Assembly: GCA_946410525.1 (NCBI GenBank) | Contig: CAMKAQ010000087.1 | Span: forward strand, 1 to 5,015 | Length of the DNA stretch: 5,015 nucleotides | Origin: an uncultured Caryophanales bacterium | Lineage (GTDB): Bacteria > Bacillota_I > Bacilli_A > RFN20 > CAG-826 | Direction: 5' to 3' | In this document: positions 1-4,947 of the stretch, piece after piece | Layout: the number at the start of each line of letters is the position of its first letter | Numbering within the stretch: the stretch's first letter is position 1 | Notes under the pieces: generated by a model | Databases searched by the model: none | Seen by the model: the letters and a program-made list of their open reading frames with translations, nothing else | Told to the model about the DNA's origin: nothing | Program-made: the position numbers and the translations under genes

Positions 1-846
1 GATCTCGATAGGGTCATGGTCTTCGTCACTTTAAGAAACGGCATGAAGCTCATCCTTTGCGACTCATACGATGAGATCTTCGAAGTCAGGGACAGCGCCA
101 TCAACACGATGGTTCTCATCACCCTTGGCTTCGCTCTCTTATTCGTTGCCGTGAGCGCCATCATCGCCCATAGGATCAACACCCCACTAAGACAGTTGGC
201 GAGAGTCGCTAGGTCCCTCAGCACGAACGTCAACTCCAAGGTCGAATTCCCGAAGGCGGGCAAAGACGAGGTCGGTGACCTTACGCGCGCTCTCGAGCTT
301 GGCTTAAGCGAACTCCAAAGCAAGCACGCTCTCTTAGAGAGCATGGCCTACTATGACCATCTCACCAAGGTCAGGAACAGCGCTTCCTATTCGAAAACAA
401 TTCAGGCCCTTGATCAAGATATCGAGAAAGGGGAGGCCAATTTCGGCGTCGTCATGCTTGACGTCAACTTCCTCAAAGAGGTCAACGACCACTATGGCCA
501 CGCGACCGGTGACATCGTTCTCACCAGATGCGCCGAAGTCATCTCCGAAGCCTTTGTCGATGACGAAGTCTACCGCGTAGGCGGAGACGAATTCGTCGTC
601 ATCCTTAGGGGCGATAGAATCAAACAAGCCGAATCTTGCCTTAGCTTCTTAGATAGGCTCATCGAGCATAATAACGACAAAGCGGACAAAGCCTTCATGA
701 AGATCTCAATCTCCTATGGCGTTGCCGTCTACGAGAAGAAAGACTACAACTACGAAGTGGTCTACCGCAGAGCCGACAGGAAGATGTACGACATGAAGCG
801 CAAAATCCACGCTAATCGTAGGAAAAAGTCAAACAAGGACAATTAA
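1..846 (+). CDS. Membrane-anchored HAMP-GGDEF diguanylate cyclase (5' end cut off by window)
   Basis: Likely makes c-di-GMP from two GTP at the inner face of the membrane, under control of an extracytoplasmic sensor lying mostly outside the window. The frame is open from base 1 with no stop, so the ATG at 16 is probably internal. Numbering from that Met: the end of an extracellular segment (1-30), one membrane helix (about 31-51), a HAMP linker (about 52-100, with P57 and DEVGDL at 84-89), then a full GGDEF domain (about 110-265). The domain shows YDHLTKVRN at 113-121, a D149/N151/F152/N157/D158/GH/GD block, an intact GGDEF at 189-193, SISYGVA at 231-237 and ADRKMY at 253-258. An active enzyme is expected. 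The inhibitory I-site (RxxD, five residues before GGDEF) reads FVDD, so its arginine is missing and classic product inhibition is unlikely. It ends at TAA directly before a terminator, so it is the last gene of its unit. Confidence 0.93.
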   Translation, partial: DLDRVMVFVTLRNGMKLILCDSYDEIFEVRDSAINTMVLITLGFALLFVAVSAIIAHRINTPLRQLARVARSLSTNVNSKVEFPKAGKDEVGDLTRALELGLSELQSKHALLESMAYYDHLTKVRNSASYSKTIQALDQDIEKGEANFGVVMLDVNFLKEVNDHYGHATGDIVLTRCAEVISEAFVDDEVYRVGGDEFVVILRGDRIKQAESCLSFLDRLIEHNNDKADKAFMKISISYGVAVYEKKDYNYEVVYRRADRKMYDMKRKIHANRRKKSNKDN

Positions 847-875
847 AAAGGAGGCACAAATCGCCTCCTTTTTTT
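845..875. terminator. Bidirectional intrinsic terminator between convergent genes
   Basis: An 11-bp perfect stem (845-855 with 863-873) has a GGAGGC/GCCTCC core, a 7-nt loop and A/T tracts on both flanks, giving a U-run in either direction. On the plus strand it follows the GGDEF stop codon immediately. On the minus strand it lies about 30 nt past the stop of the metal transporter. It probably ends both transcripts. Confidence 0.9.
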
Positions 876-905
876 GAAAATAATCTCGATTTGCCTGGGA
901 TTTTT

Positions 906-1715
906 TTATCCTAACGCTGTATCAAGCACCATCATGAGGACAAAGCCAATCATGAGGGACCAAACGCCTTCATGGCTCCCCTTTTCGGATTGAAGGTCAG
1001 GGATCATCTCTTCGGCGATGACGTAGAGCATGCATCCTGCCGCGAAGGCTAAGGCCCACGGCATAAGAGGTTCAACGAGGAAGGCCAAGAAGAGACCAAG
1101 TACGGCAGCGATAGGTTCAACCGCGCCAGACATCGTTCCATAAAGGAACGCTTTTCCGCTGTTCCCGGTCTCACCGGCAAATGGCAAAGCGACGACCGCA
1201 CCCTCAGGGATGTTTTGGATGCCGATACCGATTGCGAGCATAAGCGGGCCCATGAGCATTGAGTCCGCGCTGGCGTTATCCGCCCAGACAGCTGCAAGGG
1301 CAACGCCATAGGCGATGCCAACCGATAAGCCTTCTGGGAAGTTGTGGATTGTAACGGCCATGAACATCTTCATCGTTTTGGAGATGTGGACATTTCTGAT
1401 ACCTTCTTCCTCGTTACGCTGAACGTGGAGGTGAGGGGTGAGTTTGTCGATGCCCCAAAGGAAGGCGGCACCTAAAAGAACCGAAATCAAAACAACCACG
1501 AAGGAAGGCATGTAAGAGACGTTGGCCTCAAGGGCAGGGACGATGAGGGAGAAGATCGATGCCGAAAGCATGATCCCGGCCGCGAAGCCAAGGAAGATGC
1601 GGTTCAGCTTCGGACTAATCGACTTGCCTTTAAAAAAGAGGACGAAAGATGAGCCTAAAGTTGTGCAGAGAAAGATTAGGGAGATGCCGATTACGGCATT
1701 AACGATCGGTGACAT
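906..1715 (-). CDS. ZIP-family divalent metal transporter, GufA type
   Basis: Predicted importer of Zn2+ and possibly Fe2+ or Mn2+ into the cytoplasm, 269 aa with about eight membrane helices. ZIP signatures are clear: FAAGIMLSAS in helix 2 (44-53), HNFPEG in helix 4 (H124, N125, E128), QNIPEG in helix 5 (Q167, N168, E171) and an SGAVEP glutamate (E200). By comparison with the structurally known Bordetella ZIP, H124/E128/Q167/E171 would form one metal site. N125, N168 and E200 would belong to the second, where the Bordetella protein has Asp instead of N168. AEEMIPD at 234-240 is also typical of the GufA/ZupT group. The cytoplasmic loop between helices 3 and 4 is short, with only a few histidines (H95, H97, H110), unlike the long His-rich loops of eukaryotic members. 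The ATG at 1715 is chosen because it gives a full helix 1; no strong Shine-Dalgarno precedes it (TAAAAGATT). It is transcribed alone, between its own promoter and the shared terminator. Metal specificity cannot be read from sequence. Confidence 0.93.
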   Translation of the reverse strand: MSPIVNAVIGISLIFLCTTLGSSFVLFFKGKSISPKLNRIFLGFAAGIMLSASIFSLIVPALEANVSYMPSFVVVLISVLLGAAFLWGIDKLTPHLHVQRNEEEGIRNVHISKTMKMFMAVTIHNFPEGLSVGIAYGVALAAVWADNASADSMLMGPLMLAIGIGIQNIPEGAVVALPFAGETGNSGKAFLYGTMSGAVEPIAAVLGLFLAFLVEPLMPWALAFAAGCMLYVIAEEMIPDLQSEKGSHEGVWSLMIGFVLMMVLDTALG

Positions 1716-1730
1716 AATCTTTTACCATTA

Positions 1731-1754
1731 GGGTTAGTCATGGCTAACTAACCC
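1731..1754 (-). promoter_or_regulatory. Inverted repeat at the 5' end of the ZIP transcript, candidate operator
   Basis: Perfect 8-bp inverted repeat, GGGTTAGT (1731-1738) and ACTAACCC (1747-1754), with an 8-nt spacer. It lies immediately downstream of the predicted -10 and 16 nt before the start codon, so it would occupy about +1 to +24. The minus-strand core contains GTTAGCC, resembling part of DtxR/IdeR/MntR-family boxes. It could be a repressor operator or an mRNA 5' stem-loop. Which protein binds it, if any, is inference. Confidence 0.6.
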
Positions 1755-1761
1755 AGAGGGC

Positions 1762-1789
1762 ATTATAGCACACGCTTTACAATTTGAAA
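1762..1789 (-). promoter_or_regulatory. Promoter of the ZIP transporter gene
   Basis: On the minus strand a consensus TATAAT (1767-1762) is preceded by TGC, giving an extended -10 (TGnTATAAT). A weak -35 (TTTCAA, 1789-1784) lies 16 nt upstream. The predicted transcript starts near 1755, giving a leader of about 40 nt. Confidence 0.75.
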
Positions 1790-1831
1790 CAGCGAAGCAC
1801 CAAAAAGATTGCAGTGGTGGATCGACATAAG

Positions 1832-1860
1832 AAAAAAATGCCCGGTTTCCCAGACATTTT
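1832..1860 (-). terminator. Intrinsic terminator of the tRNA-Gly gene
   Basis: On the minus strand an 11-bp stem (1860-1850 with 1845-1835, two G-U pairs) is closed by a GAAA tetraloop and runs into seven T (1838-1832). It begins 15 nt past the tRNA CCA end and separates the tRNA from the ZIP gene. Confidence 0.85.
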
Positions 1861-1874
1861 GCTTTGCAAACAAT

Positions 1875-1948
1875 TGGAGCACCAGGCGGGAATCGAACCC
1901 GTGTGAGCAGCTTGGGAAGCTGCCATTCTACCATTGAATTACTGATGC
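1875..1948 (-). tRNA. tRNA-Gly (anticodon CCC)
   Basis: A complete 74-nt cloverleaf with encoded CCA. The acceptor stem GCATCAG/CTGGTGC pairs over 7 bp with one G-U, followed by U8-A9. The D stem is ATTC/GAAT with loop AATGGTA. The anticodon stem GCAGC/GCTGC carries loop TTCCCAA, so the anticodon is CCC (1916-1914), reading GGG. The T loop is TTCGATT. The discriminator is U, as expected for bacterial tRNA-Gly. The T stem has one A-C mismatch at its outer pair (49-65), where related tRNAs often have G-U. A dedicated CCC isoacceptor implies that GGG codons matter enough in this genome to supplement the usual UCC tRNA. Confidence 0.96.
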
Positions 1949-1961
1949 ATGGCGCCTAAAT

Positions 1962-1990
1962 ACTATATGAAAAACGCATCCTCTCTTCAA
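1962..1990 (-). promoter_or_regulatory. Promoter of tRNA-Gly
   Basis: On the minus strand, -35 TTGAAG (1990-1985) and -10 TATAGT (1967-1962) are separated by exactly 17 nt. The -10 ends 13 nt before the mature tRNA 5' end, leaving a precursor leader of only about 6 nt. Confidence 0.75.
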
Positions 1991-2116
1991 GTCAAATGAG
2001 ACCTTCGAAAGGGTATGCAACTTTGTGTCCAAAGACAAACCCCCTTTGTTTTCACAAAAAACTTCAAAAAAAGGGGCTATAGCCACTTTTAAATAATGTA
2101 AAGCTTTGTTACACTT
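1991..2116. other. Intergenic stretch with overlapping hairpins upstream of cdaA
   Basis: This is most of the 211-nt gap between the divergent tRNA and cyclase genes, and no coding frame is convincing. Four potential stems are visible: CCTT/AAGG at 2002-2012; CTTTG/CAAAG at 2021-2034; CCCCTTT (2041-2047) with AAAGGGG (2070-2076); and AAAAG-GGC (2069-2077) with GCC-CTTTT (2082-2090) around a TATA loop, with one mismatch. The last two share bases 2070-2076 and cannot form together. On the minus strand the last hairpin is followed by seven T, like an intrinsic terminator. It may be a structured leader, a small RNA end, or chance in AT-rich sequence. Confidence 0.4.
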
Positions 2117-2122
2117 TATAAG
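2117..2122 (+). promoter_or_regulatory. Possible -10 element for cdaA
   Basis: TATAAG within TTTATAAG lies 37 nt before the cyclase start codon. No good -35 is found at 16-18 nt (TAATGT is the closest), so this is only the best candidate in the region. The predicted leader would be about 30 nt. Confidence 0.35.
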
Positions 2123-2126
2123 AAAT

Positions 2127-2164
2127 ATCCGAAATATTTCATAAAAACTGGAATCCGAAATGTT
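2127..2164 (+). repeat. Short direct repeat across the cdaA leader and start codon
   Basis: ATCCGAAATATT (2127-2138) recurs as ATCCGAAATGTT (2153-2164), 11 of 12 identical and offset by 26 nt. The second copy contains the ATG. The first copy overlaps a 10-bp palindrome GAAATATTTC (2131-2140). It may be a regulatory site or chance. Confidence 0.45.
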
Positions 2165-2993
2165 AAATTCAATAGATTTTGCTGTTATCACTTATGACGC
2201 CAACTGGGTGATTTCTTTAGTGATTGCCCTCCTTATCACCGCTCTTGGTGATTTCTTGATGTTCAAATACGTGAGCCGTCACCCAATCTTCATCGGCTCG
2301 GTCGTTTTGCTTGAAGCAGGGGTTGTTGTCGCTTTCTGCGTCCCTAATTTCGATCTCTTAGGAATCATCTGTGCCATCGCCGTCCTCTTGCTTGTCTCTG
2401 GCGCTGTCCTCATCAACATGAACAACGTCCGCAACAACATGGTCAACGGTATCTTCAAGAAAGACTTCTTCAAAAAGAAGAAAGTCGAGCCAGAGATGGT
2501 CTTCGACCGTGATGACCTCTACAAAGCCATCCACAAAGCCGTCATCGATATGTCGATGATGAAGCGTGGATGTCTCATCACCTTCATGAAGAAGGATGAT
2601 CTCCTTGACGAGAGCAAAATCCCATCCGTCGTCAAGCAGCGTGGCGTTGACGTGAACGCTCCAGTCACCCCAGAGCTCCTTGAGACCATCTTCTATGTCG
2701 GCACCCCTCTCCACGATGGCGCCGTCATCATCAAAAAAGACAAAATCGCGAGAGCCGCTGTGTTCTTCGTCGCAACCTCTAAGCCTCTTACTGGCAAGTA
2801 CGGTTCCCGTCACCAGGCTGCCTTAGGCATTTCTGAGAACACCGACGCCGTCACCATCATCGTCTCCGAGGAAACCGGCCGCATCGGCATCGCTTTCCAA
2901 GGCGATATCACCCCAGTCACCCCAGACACTTTCATGCGCGTCTTCGAAGAAGATATGGCCTATGTCTCCGTCGAAGAAGACGAATCCAAGTAA
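2160..2993 (+). CDS. cdaA: Membrane-bound diadenylate cyclase, CdaA type
   Basis: Predicted to condense two ATP into c-di-AMP, the second messenger controlling potassium, osmolyte and cell-wall balance in Firmicutes. At 277 aa it has the usual CdaA length and layout: three N-terminal membrane helices (about 17-36, 43-61, 66-87), a basic linker (97-109, FFKKKKV) and a cytoplasmic DisA_N/DAC domain (about 113-265). The domain shows TPLHDGAVII (DGA at 186-188), ALGISENTDAV at 221-231 and IVSEETG at 234-240. The second catalytic motif, normally RHR, reads RHQ (217-219, codon CAG). Its first Arg and the His are kept, so activity is likely but unproven. The ATG at 2160 gives the full first helix and has a weak GGA (2150-2152) 7 nt upstream. 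In most Firmicutes cdaA is followed by cdaR (YbbR domains) and glmM; neither is here. The next gene has its own apparent promoter. Confidence 0.93.
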   Translation: MLNSIDFAVITYDANWVISLVIALLITALGDFLMFKYVSRHPIFIGSVVLLEAGVVVAFCVPNFDLLGIICAIAVLLLVSGAVLINMNNVRNNMVNGIFKKDFFKKKKVEPEMVFDRDDLYKAIHKAVIDMSMMKRGCLITFMKKDDLLDESKIPSVVKQRGVDVNAPVTPELLETIFYVGTPLHDGAVIIKKDKIARAAVFFVATSKPLTGKYGSRHQAALGISENTDAVTIIVSEETGRIGIAFQGDITPVTPDTFMRVFEEDMAYVSVEEDESK

Positions 2994-3030
2994 CTTACGT
3001 TTTCCAAAATATAAAGCGAATTTATCCTTT

Positions 3031-3064
3031 TGGTGTGCCTAGGCATTCCATTTGTTGATACAAT
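3031..3064 (+). promoter_or_regulatory. Extended -10 promoter with upstream palindrome for the NERD-like operon
   Basis: TGATACAAT (3056-3064) is an extended -10, predicting a start near 3071. No matching -35 is present. Instead a perfect palindrome TGCCTAGGCA (3036-3045), extended by TGG/CCA arms (3031-3033, 3048-3050), is centred about 30 bp upstream of the start. A dimeric activator there could replace the missing -35, or a repressor could block it; this is inference. Confidence 0.55.
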
Positions 3065-3070
3065 GAACGA

Positions 3071-3085
3071 GTCTATTAAATAGAC
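3071..3085 (+). promoter_or_regulatory. Inverted repeat at the predicted transcript start of the NERD-like operon
   Basis: GTCTATT and AATAGAC form a perfect 7-bp inverted repeat around a single A. It falls at about +1 to +15 from the extended -10, the typical position for a repressor operator. The 1-nt spacer makes an RNA hairpin unlikely without opening inner pairs, which favours a DNA-binding site. Confidence 0.5.
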
Positions 3086-3100
3086 GCGACAAGAAAAACA

Positions 3101-3748
3101 ATGCCATTTGAAGTCAAACTGACCATCTTCATCGTTGCCGCCATCTTCGCCTTAGGGCTTCTTGGCGTCTGGTTTTTCTATACCCCTCTAAGGAAAGCGA
3201 AATTCCGCCATAACCCAAAAGAGGTCTTCTACAAAGACGTTAGGAAAGTCGCTGATGATGGCGATTATTACCTCGTCAACAATGTGAAGTTCGATATGGG
3301 TGGTGGCAATATCATCACCATCGATCACCTTTTAGGTGGAGATAAGTTCCTTTACGTCATCATGGACCATTATTTCGAAGGGGCCATCAGCGCTAAAGCG
3401 GAGGACTTCTATTGGGTCTATTACGTGAAAGACCACAAGGACACCCTTAAAAAAGAAGTCCGTTCCCCAACCATGGAAACCAAAGAAATCGTCCATCGCC
3501 TTTCGATGATGAGTGGTCTCCCAATCAACTTCCTCGTTGGCATCGTCCTCATCAACAGCGATTGTTTCGTGAACCGTTTCCAAAACGTCGAAGGCGAGGT
3601 TCAGCTTGTGAGCGCGAATAGACTAGGTGAGGTCATCACCTCATACGAAAACAAAGAGGTCGAAGCCTTCAACACCGAAGACCTCCATCGTGTCATCCAT
3701 GAGATCCACGACCTCTCGGAGAAAACCAAAAATGCAAAATCAGAATAA
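3101..3748 (+). CDS. Membrane-anchored NERD-like domain protein
   Basis: A 215-aa protein with one N-terminal membrane helix (about 8-27) and a cytoplasmic domain resembling NERD (nuclease-related domain). Visible NERD-like blocks are YYLVNNVKF (56-64), ITIDHLL (72-78), FLYVIMDHYFEGAI (83-96) with a following W105, a SPTMETKEIVHRL stretch (122-134) matching the NERD 'nP..Q...H...L' region, and VGIVLINSD (146-154). The family's usual IDH...(I/V)ETK nuclease pattern reads IDH...IMDH here: the first Asp is kept, but the E-x-K pair is replaced, so catalysis is doubtful. Biological roles of NERD proteins are poorly known. The C-terminal 30 residues are charged and probably helical. The start at 3101 has no evident Shine-Dalgarno (AAGAAAAACA). 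It overlaps the next gene by 17 bp, so the two are very likely co-translated and may act together at the membrane. The domain call rests on motif pattern only. Confidence 0.65.
   Translation: MPFEVKLTIFIVAAIFALGLLGVWFFYTPLRKAKFRHNPKEVFYKDVRKVADDGDYYLVNNVKFDMGGGNIITIDHLLGGDKFLYVIMDHYFEGAISAKAEDFYWVYYVKDHKDTLKKEVRSPTMETKEIVHRLSMMSGLPINFLVGIVLINSDCFVNRFQNVEGEVQLVSANRLGEVITSYENKEVEAFNTEDLHRVIHEIHDLSEKTKNAKSE
3718..3721 (+). promoter_or_regulatory. Ribosome binding site fixing the start of the membrane-protein gene
   Basis: GGAG lies 10 nt before the ATG at 3732, inside the end of the preceding gene. An in-frame upstream ATG at 3627 would add 35 basic, Ser/Thr-rich residues that are simply the NERD gene read in another frame, so 3732 is the better start. 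Confidence 0.7.
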
Positions 3749-4841
3749 AGACGCACTTGATATCGATATCGCCAAAGAATCCCGCAAAGGTTCTCCCTCT
3801 CTCTTAAAGAAAAGTGCCCCATTCTTAGGGCTTTTCTTCTTGATTGCCGTTCTCATTTGGCTCATCGACTACGCCCTATCCTATGTCGGAGCAGGGACCA
3901 TTTTCATCACCGTTTTGATTGTGGGCGCCCTCATTGTCCCGTTCTATTTCGCTTCTCTTATCTGCTCATATCTTGAAGAGAATGGCAGACCCATCGCCGC
4001 GAAAGACTATTTCAGGTCCGCAGGAATGTATTTCAGCCCAACCTTCTTTGGGTCGTTTAGGATCCTCAAGGCCGCTTTGATTTCGCTCCTTTTCTCAATG
4101 GGCACATATCTTGTCTTCAGCATCGTCTACCTCAATACTTCGCAGTGGTTTGACCCAGCCCTCATGGCAGACACCGAAACCCTCTATTCTTACTTAATAG
4201 CAGGGGATGCCGAAGCCGCGAATAACTTCCTTCAGAATTCCGCCTCTCTCATGACCTATTCGAGGTTTGCTGCTTTCGCGATGGATGCCGGATTCATCCT
4301 CCCGTTCCTTTATCTTATTTCTAGAGCGAGCATCATGGTCTTCATCCGTGACTTCATGCCAACGCCTGATTCAAGGACCATCAATGCTGCATACAAGGAA
4401 GCCCGTAGAAGTGGGGCCTATGGATATGATGGCGATTACTTCAAAGCGACCTGGTGGCTTTATCTTTGCCTCCTCCTTTTCTACGCTGGCGGAGCGGTGA
4501 CCGGTTATTTCCTTCTTCAAGGACACCCATACATCGGAATCCTCATGAATCTCATCGGAGTGGGCTTCATGATTGTTCCTATCGTCATCGCCTTTCCTTA
4601 TTACGTCCTCGTCCTCAATAACCTCTTCAAGAAATATAAGAAGGGTTTTGCTAAGGCAATCGTCGATATCGCTAGAAGAGTGTTTGAGCAATACAAGTAC
4701 GCCAATCAGATCAGCGAAGAGGAAGCGGCTAAATACGAAGAAGCCCTCAAACAGGCTGAGGAAAGCATCATGAATGGAACCATCAATAACCCTGATGTTT
4801 ATGATGCAGAAGACCCTGACGAAGAAAAAGAAGACAAATAA
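3732..4841 (+). CDS. Six-helix membrane protein of unknown function, partner of the NERD-like gene
   Basis: A 369-aa integral membrane protein that I do not recognise as a named family. Likely helices are at about 30-50, 55-79, 113-135, 180-204, 240-262 and 266-296. Between helices 3 and 4 is an approximately 45-residue segment (136-179) rich in Asp, Asn and Ser, probably external. Between helices 4 and 5 is a polar stretch with RRSGAYGYDGDYFKATWW (225-242). The last 45 residues are strongly acidic and helix-prone (EEEAAKYEEALKQAEE at 329-344, ending DPDEEKEDK), probably a cytoplasmic tail that could contact a basic partner. No transporter or enzyme motif is seen. The general look, with glycine-rich late helices and amphipathic loops, resembles small-molecule or lipid-handling membrane proteins, but this does not assign a function. 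Overlap with the upstream gene and the downstream terminator define a two-gene operon. Confidence 0.85.
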   Translation: MQNQNKDALDIDIAKESRKGSPSLLKKSAPFLGLFFLIAVLIWLIDYALSYVGAGTIFITVLIVGALIVPFYFASLICSYLEENGRPIAAKDYFRSAGMYFSPTFFGSFRILKAALISLLFSMGTYLVFSIVYLNTSQWFDPALMADTETLYSYLIAGDAEAANNFLQNSASLMTYSRFAAFAMDAGFILPFLYLISRASIMVFIRDFMPTPDSRTINAAYKEARRSGAYGYDGDYFKATWWLYLCLLLFYAGGAVTGYFLLQGHPYIGILMNLIGVGFMIVPIVIAFPYYVLVLNNLFKKYKKGFAKAIVDIARRVFEQYKYANQISEEEAAKYEEALKQAEESIMNGTINNPDVYDAEDPDEEKEDK

Positions 4842-4863
4842 TTCTTTTTAAATTTAAAAAGAA
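4842..4863. repeat. 22-bp perfect AT palindrome after the operon
   Basis: The centre CTTTTTAAATTTAAAAAG (4844-4861), plus two matching bases on each side, reads the same on both strands. It begins right at the stop codon and overlaps the left arm of the terminator. It may add a second weak hairpin or help termination on the opposite strand. Confidence 0.7.
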
Positions 4864-4889
4864 AGTCTCAAAATACCGAGGCTTTTTTT
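4858..4889 (+). terminator. Intrinsic terminator of the NERD-like/membrane-protein operon
   Basis: The stem AAAGTCTC (4862-4869) with GAGGCTTT (4878-4885) has one G-U pair and an 8-nt loop. It runs into seven T (4883-4889), and the flanking A and T runs can lengthen the stem. Confidence 0.85.
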
Positions 4890-4897
4890 CTTACCTA

Positions 4898-4946
4898 TTG
4901 CATTTATTGAAACGGATTAGGTATGATTAGTACAGTTGGTACAATT
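4898..4946 (+). promoter_or_regulatory. Promoter and candidate autoregulatory operator of the GntR gene
   Basis: The -35-like TTGCAT (4898-4903) and -10 TATGAT (4922-4927) are 18 nt apart. TTGAAA (4907-4912) with TACAGT (4931-4936), also 18 nt apart, is an alternative. An imperfect inverted repeat ATTAGTAC (4926-4933) / GTACAATT (4939-4946) overlaps the start region, where many GntR regulators bind to repress themselves. The leader would be only 5-15 nt and has no Shine-Dalgarno. Confidence 0.45.
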
Positions 4947-4947
4947 A

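Noticed and set aside
1699..1728. Nine-codon upstream ORF (ATG at 1728, minus) overlapping the ZIP start out of frame
   Set aside because: No ribosome binding site and no meaningful peptide; a start this close is likely chance.
1734..1934. Minus-strand reading frame of 66 codons
   Set aside because: It runs through the tRNA-Gly gene, its terminator and the ZIP promoter, and has no protein-like character.
1928..2191. Minus-strand reading frame of 87 codons upstream of cdaA
   Set aside because: It overlaps the tRNA, its promoter and the start of cdaA, and its composition is AT-rich noncoding, unlike the C-ending codon style of real genes here.
2358..2813. Minus-strand open frame of 151 codons inside cdaA
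   Set aside because: An antisense shadow: its Asp/Val/Glu-rich product follows from reading the GTC/ATC/GAC-rich cdaA strand backwards, and no start signal is seen.
3011..3025. ATAAA/TTTAT hairpin after cdaA as a terminator
   Set aside because: Only five A-T pairs and no U-run directly after; too weak to call.
3627..3731. Longer start for the six-helix membrane protein (35 extra residues from ATG 3627)
   Set aside because: The extra residues are basic, Ser/Thr-rich shadow sequence of the upstream gene; GGAG precedes the ATG at 3732 and a short overlap is the usual operon arrangement.
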